A DNA stretch of 64,000 nucleotides from Fagopyrum homotropicum (lineage: Eukaryota; Streptophyta; Magnoliopsida; Caryophyllales; Polygonaceae). Each line of letters begins with the position of its first letter. Positions within the stretch are counted from its first letter, which is position 1. The position numbers and the translations under genes were made by a program. The notes below the pieces were generated by a model. It was not told where the DNA came from. It searched no databases and saw only the letters and a list, made by a program, of their open reading frames with translations. Positions 20,654 to 32,966 of this stretch are shown piece by piece. The stretch spans positions 140,612,494 to 140,676,493 of the forward strand of contig BSWB01000005.1 of the NCBI GenBank assembly GCA_033239125.1. The letters run 5' to 3'.

Positions 20654-22369
20654 GCATTGTAGGCAATACCAATAGCTCTGCTAAGATTAAGGTTAGAATT
20701 GCCTGTCAAGTTTTTTGAGCTTGGAATTATTTGAAATGATCTTTTTTGTGTTCATCAAAATTGTCCAAAACAACACCGTGCTGCATTTACGCTTCTAATG
20801 ATAATGAAGAACTTCAACTCTGTATGCTGCATTTGCACTTCTAATGGTGAAGAACTTCCTGGCAGAGTGATATTTTCTTCAACCTTTCTAGTGCTTGTAG
20901 TCTTGTAGACATGTTTTTGATGTTGTAATTGTCCGTTTTACGCCTTTCTTCTTGTTTGCATTTGATCTTTCTGATGATTGGTGTTTCGTATTACAAAATA
21001 GTGGATCCTTTGACGGGTCTAGTTGTTTTTCTATACGGTGGGGGCCGCTAAGTTGCCGGGGAGTCTATAGATTAGATTAGAGGCGGATGCAAATCTCGTT
21101 TCGGTCTTATCCCGATCCCTGGTAGATTTCATCCAAAATATGACAATCTTGTCTTGTCCCGTAAAAAAATACCAGAATAGGATGCGTGTCTGTACTTTTT
21201 TTGCCCCTCTAGTTTGTCCCGTATGTAACTAAGTTTAAGGTAACCCTTAACTTTTTATCCCTAAGGAGTAAGGTGTTAAATCAAGTTGCATTTTGTCTTT
21301 TCATTGCTCGACTTCTCAAAGTATACTTAAGTAAGGCTACAATAATGACTTTGTGATTCTTCACTCTTACAATCTTGTTTCTATAATTCTTCCTAATCAA
21401 GTTAGGAATCTGACGGTTCCAATGTTCTTCATCGTACAAGTATGGCAAAACGCCAAAACCAAATATCCACCTCCAACAGCAAAAGATAAAAGTAAAGGTG
21501 AAATCTTGTTAATAGAGACATCGATGTGTAATTATGTTTTGATAATTTCGTGCAATTAGATATATGGATATTTGGTCAAGTCAAATCATGTTTTTGAGGA
21601 GGTTGTGTAACTTGTTATAATGGATGATTGACAATTTAGATTCTGTCTTATTAAACAAGATATAAACCATTATTATCGTGTGAAAACGATAAAGGTAAAC
21701 TTGCGGGTTGTCCCGATCCTGTTCCTTACAGGATTCAATCCAAAAAAATAAAAGGCTTGTCCTGATCCGGTTCTGATCCTAACCAGAATGGGACCTTACC
21801 GGATTCAATTTAAAAAATAAATGGCCTGTCCCAATAGCCACCACAAATATCCCACATCCATCCAAAATGTGTTGAGTGCTTATAATTGTGTTCAACAGCG
21901 TATTTATAAACTATAACCCAAATAATGAACAGTGAGAGGGAGCAAACCATTTTTCAATACATGCAAAAATCTGTCTACAAACTAATAACCAAGGCTGAAC
22001 CAAACACGCCCTTATATAGGATGACTTGTTTCAGTCAAAGGAGGTTTCAAAGCAAACCATTTGAAAGGGTAGCAACAAGAGATGGTAGTTGGGGTCTCAC
22101 AATTCTGCACTGCAATGACCAGCTTGCGCCTTGCGGTTTCGGGTTTACAGCAAGTGTCAAAAATTGTAACCCTATTCACAAGTTCCATTGAAATTTCAAA
22201 GTGATAAAAACGTTACATGAGAGCTATATTTTTAGTGTTAATTCACACAAAAGTAACAAGAAACTTGCCATTAAACCTAAGAGGTTTACAGGAAAGTAGG
22301 TTTGGTAAACTGCAAAAAAGAAATTCTCGGCATCTGGCACATTTACAGTCATAAACAAACAGTGCCAAC
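20654..22369. other. Intergenic region between RPS15a and the RRF gene
   Basis: No gene seen. Two stretches (21065-21200 and 21690-21840) share words such as TTGTCCCGATCC and CAGAATGGGA and look like relics of a repeat related to hAT-type CGGGT-rich elements. The rest is 3' flank of the two converging genes. Confidence 0.4.
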
Positions 22370-25300
22370 TTATACTGACAGCAACTCCTGAAAAACAGAA
22401 AAAATAAAAATAAAAAAATTACATGTATGTTCATCAGCTTAAGGGGATCAAGAGTGTAAATATATGCATAACATATTTATGCAAGACACTGAAGTTGGTA
22501 CCTGCTCCTTCTGTTTAAGGATTGAATCAATCTTCTTCATGTATGCATCTGTCACTTTCTACATTACCAGGAAAAAAATTGGATAATTATATAACGATAC
22601 GTTTTACCAAAAACATTTCTTAAAGGGTCATACTCATGAACGGTCCTCAAACTTTGACTTGTGTCCTAAACAAGTAACTAACCTTCATTCTGTCCATTTC
22701 CTCCAATTTATATGTTTTGTTTCAAAACTTGTCCGTATATTGTAACCTGAACTTTGGACCTTGTCTTACACCCATCCCTAACCTTTGGACAGTATTCTAA
22801 ACCGGTTTCCTAATTTTAAACTATATCCTAAGCAAATCTCTAACCTTCAAGGTGTTCCCTAAACTGGTCTAACCTCGACCGTATCTAAAATGTGGGTTCA
22901 CCATAAAACATCATCTGAACAGTTAACTAGAAGACAACTGAAACATCCCTTGTTTGCAGAATGAAGGAAGGAACGAGAGCAATCAACAAAGTTAATTATA
23001 AGTGAATATCAGATGCTATATCCTAAGAATACCAGTAAAATTTTACCTGTAAATCACTTGAAACATCTTTCACATTGTCTTCTGAAAGCTTTTTCTCCTA
23101 TTAAGGAGAAAAAGTTTTTTATCACTGTAAGCAAAGCATATATACAGGGAAATTCTCAAGAAACTAGGACATGTGGTTTAAATATCAAACCTTCTCCAGT
23201 TTCTCATAAGCTTTCAATGCATCTCTTCTTATGTTCCTCAATGCGACCTGCACTTTTGCAAAGCTTGAGCAATGAAGATAAAGAAAAAGATGTATAAATA
23301 ATGCATGCATAGATTTTATTCATCCTGCCATCTACCTCAGCGCTTAAAATTCTCATATGACACCAGGCATGTGAAGAATTCTTCAAATAAAAAGGAATCT
23401 CAGTAGAAGTACAAATTTAAAATTAAGATTTCTCTAATTGGAACAGAAAACTATATCAGGGATTAAAAGCCAACACAATTAGCGAACGGAAACTTTGGTA
23501 TGGATGCAGCCTCGTTAGAAACTTTACCTTCCCCTCTTCAGCCAGTTTAGATGCAACCTTTGACATCTCCTGCACATGGGAAGTCACAGGGAAAGAACAA
23601 AAAATGAGTAAAGATTTTTTCCTTAACAAGTGATATTCACTGGTAGGTGTAGTAATTTGCAGCAACTTCCTCTTGGGATGGGCTTAACGTGAAGAACATA
23701 GGCATTGATTTGAAACACATGAGAGTCACAGGAAGTACCTTTCTTCTTTCTGATGTAAGCTGAGGGAGTGACATTCGGATGACATCACCATCATTATTCG
23801 GAGTTAAACCTATTTCTGAGGCAACAAGGGCCTTCTCTATGGCCTTTAAACTGGATAAAACAGAGATTCAGTAAAGTGGATACCCTATTAATATCAAAAC
23901 AAAACAAAACAAAAATGAAAAAAAAGTTTACAGTATCCTAAAGTTTCTTTTTTATTAATCAAACAACGAAAATTCATGGCATTCAAATGGACATCATACA
24001 TCTTTTCATAATTCATGATACGCATACAACTACAGTAGATGGAATAGCAGACTAGTTCCATTTAGAACACTAAAAATCATGGCATTTAAATGGATATCAG
24101 ATATCTTTCCATATTTCATGATATGTATACAACCAAGGTAGATTGAATAGTAGACTAGTTCCAATTTAAACACCTCTATCCTCTAAATAGGTTTGTTTGA
24201 GGAAGTTGTACCTTGATTTGTCATATGGAGAAACCAACAAGGAGCTTGAATCTGGGGTGCTGATTTGAGCAATGCTCTTCAAGCTCACAGGAGTACCATA
24301 GTAATCCACCTAAAGAATAGTTGACATCGAGTATTCAGAAAATTAGTCCTGAAAATGGTGTGCATGTTTAAGGAACTTGGTAAGAAACGTATACAATGTA
24401 GAACTGCATTTTTTAGAAGATATTCATGTGAGCTGTCTCACAGACAGCAAAAGATTACTGTAGGAGTTACAATCAAGAAATGGCTTCCATGTTATGATTG
24501 TAGAAGAGAAAAGGTATGTACCTCAACCCGGTCAAGAATTGCTGGATTTGCTCGGCCAGTCCGTATTGAATTGAAACTCGTACGAACATTTTCAATTGTC
24601 TTCTCCATCCTCTCTTTCTACAGAATAAAGGGAGAGGAAAACCATCACTATTTATATCCACCCAATATTGCCAAACAACAAATCAGAAGCTCAGAGCTGC
24701 ATTGAAGGTCAACAAAATCAGCTGTCCAATTCTTATTTTGTAGCACAATGTCAGCCACTTACGACGTCTTTCTCGATGACAGCCTTCTCAGCTTCAATCT
24801 CTTCAATAGTTGCACATTTAAGAACCCCTGCTCTGAAAATCAAAACGAGTTTATCACAATATCTGGCAAATTCGACCACAAAGAACAAAGTAGCTAAAAC
24901 AACAGAGTCTAACTGATGTGATGCCTTTAGTGCTACTAATAACACAAATCAATAAAAAGTACTTGCCTCTTTTGTGGTAAACTTCTCACAATGGGCTTCC
25001 CTAAAAGCCTTTTAACACTACCATGAAGGCTCGCATATTTTGCTGCTGAACTCCATGAGGAAACATTGGCTTGCATACATTGGGATCTTAAGCAAACCAC
25101 TTGCTTGGTAGAAGACCCTGCATAAGTTCTTACATTAAGAGGATTTCTTATGTCCTTAAGGATTGACATTCAAGCAAGCTATTCTATTTCTCAGTAAAAT
25201 GACTACCAATTAATTTAACACCCAGCCTGTACTCAATTTTGAACACATCCAGCTCAGAAAATGTAGGCAAAAGAACTCAAATTCTCCAGCTCAGAAAATC

Positions 25301-25864
25301 AAACACTGCCACTATAACATTCTCTTTTTCATTTTTAACACATCCTGCAGCTACTACTCTATCTCAAGTTTTCCAGTCCAGATAATCAAACGCTCCCAGT
25401 GAAGAACGCAAATTTGTTAATATTAAGTTCAGATAAACCTTGAAAGTGCAATAGCTTCTTCGGTTTTTGTTGTTCTAGATAACCGAAAACAAATTGTGCC
25501 GATAATCAACTTTCAAATTAACAGCTCCATCTATAGCTTGCCAAAAGAAGCTTCATGACCATGCAAAATTTCAGCGCAGAAAAAGAGAAATCAACCAGAT
25601 TGCTCGTATAGTTTGGGAGTCGGGACTGTAAGCAAAATTGATTAAAAAGATATTAACGAGCATCAAATTAGCTCCAACTGCATTGAAACAAGTGCACGGA
25701 GCAGGAACCCTAGCACAGATAATGTGGCAAACTCTACATAAAAAAATATCAAACTGAATGTAGTTTCACGATTAGCTTAAAGAAATTGGCGAGAGATGAA
25801 GATTGAGGACGTTACCGTGTCGGATAAGACGTAGAGACGTCAAGGAGAAAGACGATGTTGCCAT
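22370..25864 (-). CDS. RRF: Chloroplast ribosome recycling factor
   Basis: Eleven coding exons on the minus strand: 25816-25864, 24967-25117, 24763-24832, 24522-24617, 24212-24309, 23739-23850, 23528-23569, 23191-23247, 23047-23097, 22502-22558 and 22370-22387. Together they make 801 nt, 266 aa. The first ~73 residues are Ser/Arg-rich and resemble a plastid transit peptide (MATSSFSLTSLRLIR). The RRF domain runs from ATIEEIEAEKAVIEKDV (74-90) to the end QKEQELLSV. It includes TSFNSIRTGRANPAILD, YYGTPVSLKSIAQISTPD, LTPNNDGDVIRMSLPQLT and VALRNIRRDALKAYEKLEK. The mature part is about 190 residues, the bacterial length. With EF-G it splits post-termination 70S ribosomes in the plastid. Phases agree throughout only if intron 2 uses a GC donor (AG|GCAAGT at 24966). 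No break is visible. Confidence 0.95.
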
Positions 25865-26344
25865 TGGAGAGGGACGAGGAACGGAGGAGTAACGGATGGA
25901 TAAGGGGAAGCGCCACCAGCACCTTACTAAAATGCTTTTCTGGCTCAATAAATTTATATTTGTAAGAACTTGGAAAATATTTTCATTCTATTCCGTTTGA
26001 ACTAAATTGACTAATATTAAAATTTTATATATTTTATTTATTTAAAAAGAAAGAAATTTTCGTCCTCCAAATATTGAATGGTCTTATTATATTATATTTT
26101 ATTTTTATCATTTTATCATATAAAATTAATTAACTATCCCCTTATATTTACTAATTATTTTTTTAAAAGCTTTTGGGAGAACATCTTAACGACCTATATT
26201 TTCAATTTTTTAGAGAGTATTAATTGATTGATATTAAAAACTCATATTTTGAATTTTTGAGAAAAATATGACTTTTTATGTTTCAAACATTGATCTTATT
26301 ATGTTATTTTTTTAAAAAAAAGTTGGCACATTAATTATCTCATA
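25865..26344. other. RRF promoter side and AT-rich flank
   Basis: The 60 bases next to the RRF start are GC-richer and probably form the leader. The rest is AT-rich and repeats the phrase TATTAATTGATTGATATTAA also found beyond the solo LTR at 28390, so the LTR was inserted into one larger AT-rich repeat. Confidence 0.5.
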
Positions 26345-26349
26345 TAAAA

Positions 26350-28323
26350 TATAACACCCCAAATTTTGGGAGCTCGGGATGCTACGGGCTAGTACTTCAC
26401 AATGAATTTTGACACTTAGTTTGACGCAATTTTACCGGATCTTGCAACATGACAAAAATAAATGAAAATCTAAAATAAATAAAATATACAAAAGGTTTAA
26501 CAATCATAAAAGCAACACACTCTCAGCCGAGTTATATGACGATAACGGAAAAGACAACAAGAAATATAAAATCTCATATCTCGTCATATAATGTACGGGA
26601 CCCCCGGCTGACCACTTCGTCTGGATCACTCAGCGGCATTTCTGTCATCCCTAAACTACAAGGCATCTACGCGATGGATAAACCATTAGTTAACATTCTA
26701 AGTATCATGATAATTACGACATCACATACACACATAAATACGTAAAAAGCACACAAACATGTCATCACACAATTCCGTTTATTATCTTTCATTAGGTCAT
26801 ACACTTTTATAATTCAACTTCTTTTGGGACACGATAATCTCCCTAAACTCGCCTTTGTCCCCTTATATCAACAAGAATGGATCCGATGCATCTCACCGTT
26901 TATCTGCGTGGACTAGTCGCAGAGAACCTCCCAGTCTCCTGTAGAACTGGACAAGTTGTCACCGTCCGGTTATCATACACTTGGGTCAATCAACATATAA
27001 GGTCGTCCTAACACGTTCTTAAACATATAACATCTAGCACACACTACTATCATAACTTTGCTAACACGTAGAAGGCAACTAAGTAAGTCCAAGAGACTTA
27101 CTTGTATCAAAGGTAATCTCAATTCCGATAACGCTCAGCTTTCCGCAAGAAAGGAATTTAGGTCTGCTCAACAAGGCGTCCCATATCAGAATTTAGCAAA
27201 CATGTTAGAAGTCTTCACTTATAGTCTCATTGACCTCTACAAGGTCATACTACAACTTGCTAAAAGTTTTCTACTTCCAGTCTCAATGATCTTACCCAGA
27301 TCACAACACCGTGATAGGATGTACTACTCCGAGTCTCAAGATCCTCATTGATCAACATCAACACAACTAGATCAAAGGTTCTAAAACGACTTCCAAGCAC
27401 TTGGGAATCCACAAGCCACTAACTGGCATTCACACTAGTTCATCTAGGTCAAACCTAACATGATCTAACTCAATGAACGATAATGGGAGCAAGGAAATAA
27501 GTGACATACCACAAAGACGGTACCCGCTGGAGGTAAGGCGCGACCGCATGTAAGGAAGACGCGGTAACATGCTTCGGATGCCGCGACCGCGGTGACAAGG
27601 AGGTTGCGGGGGCTTAAGGGAAAGTGTGGGTATGGGTCTCCACAGGCGCAGATGTGGCAAAGTTTCAGGAGCGAACGTCGAAGTCCTTCGATGAACAACA
27701 ACTCTTTCGAGACGACTCTGCTCTCCTTTGTGTTTCTCACACAACAACAAACCACTAAGACTAGGGTTCACAAAACCACATAAGACACAAGACATACATT
27801 GAATCAAGACTCAATCTTGTTTTTTGCCAACAACTAGAAGAAGAAGAAGAAGGATAAGAAAAAGAAGATGGAAAGCAAAAGAAGAACGAGAGGAGGAAGA
27901 CTTACAATCGGATTTGCAGTATCCACGTACGTGTTGAAGACTACAACTTGAATGAACTTGGATGTAGCAAGCACAAGGTGAAAGAAGATAAGGGAAGAGA
28001 GAAAGAAAAGTTACGTAAGAGAAGAAGGAGCAAAGGTTGGGAAAAGGAAAAAAAGAGTATAACAACTATTGTTAGAAGGCATAAGGAGGACGGCCCAACA
28101 GAAGATCGGATCATCTAAAAGAGGAAAGAACGAATGACGGTTACAAAAGATCGCACGCAATCTGTTGTAAAAACCGCACCCGCGACATGACTTTGCTGCG
28201 ATCTAGTCGCCGCGCCCGCGGGCTCCTTAGCCGCATATGCAGAGAGTCCCTTTCGGGACCACTTATGTGGTTCCGAAAGAAGACTGAAGGATCAAAACCG
28301 GAACAAAAAATCCGGTTGTTACA
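26350..28323 (-). mobile_element. Solo LTR of a gypsy family, 1974 bp
   Basis: On the plus strand it starts TATAACACCCCAAATTTTGG (family TGTAACACCCC, one G-to-A change) and ends ATCCGGTTGTTACA. TAAAA flanks it at 26345-26349 and 28324-28328. Block order matches the LTRs at 54747 and 62604, in the same orientation. A 125-aa ORF lies inside it on the minus strand, but it has no family features. No internal region remains. Confidence 0.85.
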
Positions 28324-28328
28324 TAAAA

Positions 28329-30025
28329 TTAAATCAATTATCGACTCATATCTTATCTTACTACTCTTTATTTTCAACTTTTGAGAGAGTATTAATTGAT
28401 TAATATTAAAAACTCTTATTTTTTATTTTTGAAACAAATGACATTTTACATTTCAAACATCGAATGATCTTATTATATTACTTTTTTTTTGACACATTAA
28501 TTGTCTCGTATAAAACTAAGCGACTATCAACTCATATCTCATCTTATCTTATTTTATATATATTTTCAACTTTCGAGAGAGCATTAGTTGATTTATATTA
28601 AAACCTCGTATTTTTAACATTGATATTATTTTCTTTATACATGGGAAAAAATGTATTGTTTAACAAAGCATTAATTGACTAATGTTAAAACCTCGTATAG
28701 TCTAATTTTTGAGAAACAAATGATTTCTCACCTTTTAAACATTGAATGATCTTATTATGTTATATTTTCATTTTTAACTACCTTGTATTTCCAACTTTTT
28801 GAGATTAATTGATTAATATCAAGACCTCGTACTTTTCACATTGGTATTATTTTCTATGTAGAAGAGGGGGGAAATGTATTGTTTATCACAAAAATGTATT
28901 GTTTATCACAAAAATAATCGACTATCACCTCATATCTTACTATCCTGTATTTCCAGCTTTTGAGAAAATATTAATTGATTAATATTAAAACCTCATAGAT
29001 TTAACATTGGTAGTATTTTCTTTGTAGAAGATGAAAAATGTATTGTTTATTACACAATAATTATAATAATTATTTAGATTAAATGTAACACTCTTAAAAG
29101 TCCGAGAAGAATGACTTTATTTTGAGCAAATAATTATATCACTGTTTGTAATTTTATTAGAAGCACGTGTGTAGCACGGGCTCGAACACTAGTTGTTCTA
29201 TAGTTTTAAGTTAAAACTAGTGCATAGCCCGCACCTTGTGCGATATATTTATGTATTAAATTTGTTGAGTAATATGTCACAAGTCATGCACACTAAAAAC
29301 ATATTTACGAAACATTATAATAGTTATTCAATTTTTGTTATTCTCAAAACGATAAAATATCTCACCACTCTACATTTTCAACTTTTGAGAAAATATTAAT
29401 TGATTAAAATTAAAACCTCATATATTTAACATTGATAATATTTTCTTTGTAGATGATGAAAAATTGTATTGTTTATTACACAATAATAACAAATATTTAG
29501 ATTAAATGTAACACTCTAAAAGTCCGAGAGAAATTTGAGCAAATAATTATATCATTATTTGTAATTTTATTAGAAGAGGCACATGTGTAGCACGAGCTCA
29601 CTAGTTGTTAATTTTAAGTTAAAATTAGTGAATAGCCCGCACTTTGTGCGGTATATTTGTATATTGAATTTTTTGAGTTTTATGTCATGAGTCATGCGAA
29701 CTAAAAACATATTTATGAAACATTATAATAGTTATTCACCTTGGTTATTCTCAAAATGATAAAATAGTCACGAATAAAGAATTTCTTATTACTCTACACT
29801 AATAAATTGAATCCTTATACCATACACAATTTTTTTAATTAAAAATTAATTTTGTAAAAAAAGTAATAACCAAAATCTGAAAAGGAATGTGTACTAAATA
29901 ATAAAATGGGAATCGAAAGTATAATTTTGTAAAAAAATACACTAGTGTAATTTAAAAACAAAATATTTGATTGCTTAAATCATTCCAAAAAATAAGTAAT
30001 TTAAAAGTAAATATTTTATACCGTT
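28329..30025. repeat. AT-rich tandemly duplicated region with Helitron-like end motifs
   Basis: The phrase TATTAATTGATTAATATTAA recurs about six times. Bases 28958-29381 and 29382-29770 are a diverged tandem duplication. Each copy contains CACTAGTTGTT next to an inverted CCCGCAC(C/T)TTGTGCG hairpin motif (29216-29250 and 29630-29660), which is the kind of 3' hairpin seen in the Helitrons at 47026 and 48346. No gene was seen. Confidence 0.6.
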
Positions 30026-30043
30026 AATTGTGAGAGTTACATT

Positions 30044-31473
30044 AACTATACATACACTTGACATTTAACAGAGCCAAAAGCTCTCTACTGTTGAAAACCC
30101 TAGAGAGAAACCCTCTCTTCTTCTGAAAACCTAGCCGCCGGACTACCTCCGCCACAAGACTTCGTTGGCTCTCAGCCACTCCGCCCCCAACGGCACAGCC
30201 ACCGTCGCCGCCAACGACACAGCCACCGTCGCCGCCTTGTGTTGCCGCCTAACCATGCCGGGTCACCACCTTCTCCCCACAAGTTTCTGTGGACTGCCGC
30301 CACCGCCTTCCTCCGGCGCGGGTGCCTCGTCGCGCTCCCTCCGCCCGCGGGCCTGTGTTGGGTTCACCACCTCTTCTCCAGTTCCATTTGCTCCGCTTCC
30401 ACAACCACCCGGTCCGACGCATTCGGATTTCTTCGACCCGTTTTCGGTAGCCTGGCATGTGGGCTTGCACTTCTCCCTATTCGGCTTCGGCCTAACGACA
30501 CTACTAACACTTAAAAAAAATAAAAAAGTAACAAATTTTGAGGCCCGTTCTCGGCCTAGTGATACCATTACCACCCAAAAACGGAGAGTTTAAAACTTAT
30601 GATAATAATAATCATAAGCAACAAATTTTATTCAGGACCGGGATAAGAAAAAATAAACTTAACATTCTCGTTCAAACTGTTGATTTTATGGTTTTTATGT
30701 ACTCATTGTATTGGTCTCTTGCTAAAAAATTGTTTAACAAGTTTTCTCATTATCTCGATTATATTTATATGGGGCCTAAACTCTTTCGGAAAAAAAAAAT
30801 CATGTTCAAATCATGATTTTTCACAAGAGCTGTCACTATGTTAACAAACTCATTTCTTTAAAAAACTTCTTTTCCCGGGGAATAGTTTGGTTAAAGAGAA
30901 CTTATTAATGCATTTGATCCCTACAAGTGTCTATAAAGTTCAAAGCTCCTATTAAAAAGGTTTTATGTGTGTTAAACCAATTTTATAATCAACTCTTCTT
31001 GAACAATTTTCTCCTTATAAATCATGAATCTTTTAACAATCAAAGTAACACACATTTATATATCATGATATCCGTGTTCTGCTACATCATCTTCTTAGTT
31101 TTGATATTCTCATTTGGTTGCGGTTCGAGCGGTTTGTCGAGAAGGTGGCGTGGATTTGTGATCGACTCCTGACGGCTTTGTTGCAACCCAAATCTGAGGT
31201 GTCCACAGTTGTTCCCCAGGCTCCTTTCTTGTGTACTTCCTTCAAGATGAACATTGTTGCTCGTCGCTATCTGTTGACTATATCAGTCTGCTTTCCCCTG
31301 AAGATCTTTTAGCTTTCGGGTTATTTTGATGTATTTTTGTATGTTTCTCTTCTACTTTGTTGCGTCCTTCATGACGGTTAGTCCGTCTGCCGATCTTTTT
31401 CGGCCTTTCGATTCACTAGGCGGCATGTCGTCTAATGATTCGAACCGCTTTCCTTTTTTCAAAAAAAAAAAAA
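30044..31473 (+). mobile_element. Internally deleted LINE with 18-bp target duplication
   Basis: AATTGTGAGAGTTACATT occurs at 30026-30043 and at 31474-31491, the latter directly after a poly(A) run. The left part has the AAACCCTAG- and CCGCC-rich leader typical of plant LINEs. The right part is a 3' UTR, also found at 56985-57444. No endonuclease or reverse transcriptase lies between them, so the copy lost its coding middle. The GC-rich ORFs of 142 and 103 aa at 30165-30593 are leader sequence without recognisable motifs. Confidence 0.78.
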
Positions 31474-31570
31474 AATTGTGAGAGTTACATTTTAAAATCG
31501 TGAATCCATAATGTGTCATGTACACATCAATGTACATTGATTTAGTAATGAGAGAGAGAGAGGGGTTAAT

Positions 31571-32069
31571 GTTCAGGTACGGTTTACTATTTTCGGTACG
31601 ATTGTGCGGCTGTGTATGTGACTGACACACTTTTTTTTCCCTCTCACACAACGATTAAAATTTTTTTTTCTCCAAAAACGAATGATTTTTTTTTTGAACT
31701 ACCATGTTATAAATTTTGCACTATTCTCTTATAAACTTCGAACTATTCTCATATAATTCATGAACTATTACTCTTTAATATATTATATCAAATTATTTAT
31801 AAATTAATCGTTTATATGTTATGAACTATTCAATTATAATTCATGAACTATTATTTTTATAAGTTATGCACTATCCTTTATAAGTTTTGCACTATGAACT
31901 ATTCTATTATAATTCATGAACAATACTTTTATAAGTTATGAACTATCCTTTATAAGTTTTGAACTATCATTTTTATTTGTTTATGAGGAATTTTTTTAAT
32001 TTTTTTTGACACGTGTCGGCCGCGTCTGCAGCCGCACAACCGTACCGGAATAGTGAACCGTACTTGAAC
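31571..32069. mobile_element. Foldback / Mutator-like MITE with about 45-bp inverted ends
   Basis: The left end GTTCAGGTACGGTTTACTAT pairs with the right end ATAGTGAACCGTACTTGAAC. The pairing extends inward through CGGTAC(G/C)...TTGTGCGGCTG. The interior repeats TTATAATTCATGAACTATT-like phrases several times (31690-31980). No target duplication was recognised. Confidence 0.7.
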
Positions 32070-32712
32070 AATACTCTATAGATAGATAGATAAATAGATA
32101 TACAGATTAAAGAGTTCATGCAACTACTCAAAATTTTTTAAAGAAAGTACTTAGTATGTATATTATAGAGAACTAGATATGTGAAATTGAATTTGTTATT
32201 TAAATCAATTCAATTTTTCTATATTTGTTGACGACCATAGTTCCGATCATGTCTCAATGAATCTTCCTAAAGTCGATAATTGCATTCTTTTATTCAAATA
32301 CTTTTATTTGTTTTTTCGAGACTTTTAGATAATTTATCTCATTAAATTCGTAATTTTTATCTCTTATATTCTTATTGGTTAAAATACTAATATATCTGTA
32401 TGGTATATATGGGTTGCCCAAAAATTTTCAATAAATAAAAGTCTATTTAAAGTCGTAAATTACATTAACTTTTCTCGATAAAATTATATTAAAATTTAAA
32501 ACTATAATTATGTATTTGGTAAATTTTTAGATACATTTTTAGATATACATGAATATTATATTTTGTTAATGCATGACTAACCATAAAACGAAAAATTTTA
32601 AAGTATATTTTAAAATATATTTTAGCAAATTCCATAAAAAAAAATTAAATTTTTATAACTAAAAAGGTAAAATTTAAATTGTTGTAGCTGTAAGGAGAAA
32701 ATGAAAATTTAC
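32070..32712. other. AT-rich intergenic stretch
   Basis: No gene or element end recognised. It contains a short GATA run (32080-32102). Confidence 0.4.
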
Positions 32713-32729
32713 GGGCCATTTTACGATGT

Positions 32730-32803
32730 TGGGCTTGACACAATAAAGCCGTTTAAATAACATAATGTCGTCGTCATACACTCGTACCCCCGCTAAACCC
32801 TAA
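32730..32803 (+). promoter_or_regulatory. Site II-like motif and telo-box upstream of the NOP2 gene
   Basis: TGGGCT (32730-32735) resembles the site II element, and AAACCCTAA (32795-32803) is a telo-box, repeated partly in TAAACCCAG just after. This pair is known from promoters of plant ribosomal-protein and ribosome-biogenesis genes. Position and spacing fit a role here, which is inferred. Confidence 0.6.
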
Positions 32804-32872
32804 ACCCAGTTGCCAAGAACAAGTCTCAACCCTAATCCCCTCTATCCTAAACCCAATCGACATTCCTATAAG

Positions 32873-32966
32873 AAAATGCCTGCGAAGAATCTGAATCTGG
32901 CTGCGAAGAAGAAAATGCCTGCGAAGAATCTGAATCTGGCTGCGAAGAAGAAAATGCCTGCGAAGA
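32873..32966 (+). repeat. 36-bp minisatellite in the NOP2 start region
   Basis: A 36-base unit beginning AAAATGCCTGCGAAGAATCT is present twice and partly a third time, in frame. It encodes MPAKNLNLAAKK repeats and multiplies the possible start codons (32876, 32912 and 32948 approximately). Confidence 0.85.

Noticed and set aside
27430..27807. 125-aa minus-strand ORF
   Set aside because: Lies inside a solo LTR that has exact ends and target duplication; no recognisable domain.
30165..30593. 142-aa GC-rich plus-strand ORF
   Set aside because: LINE leader sequence rich in CCGCC; open in several frames on both strands and without motifs.
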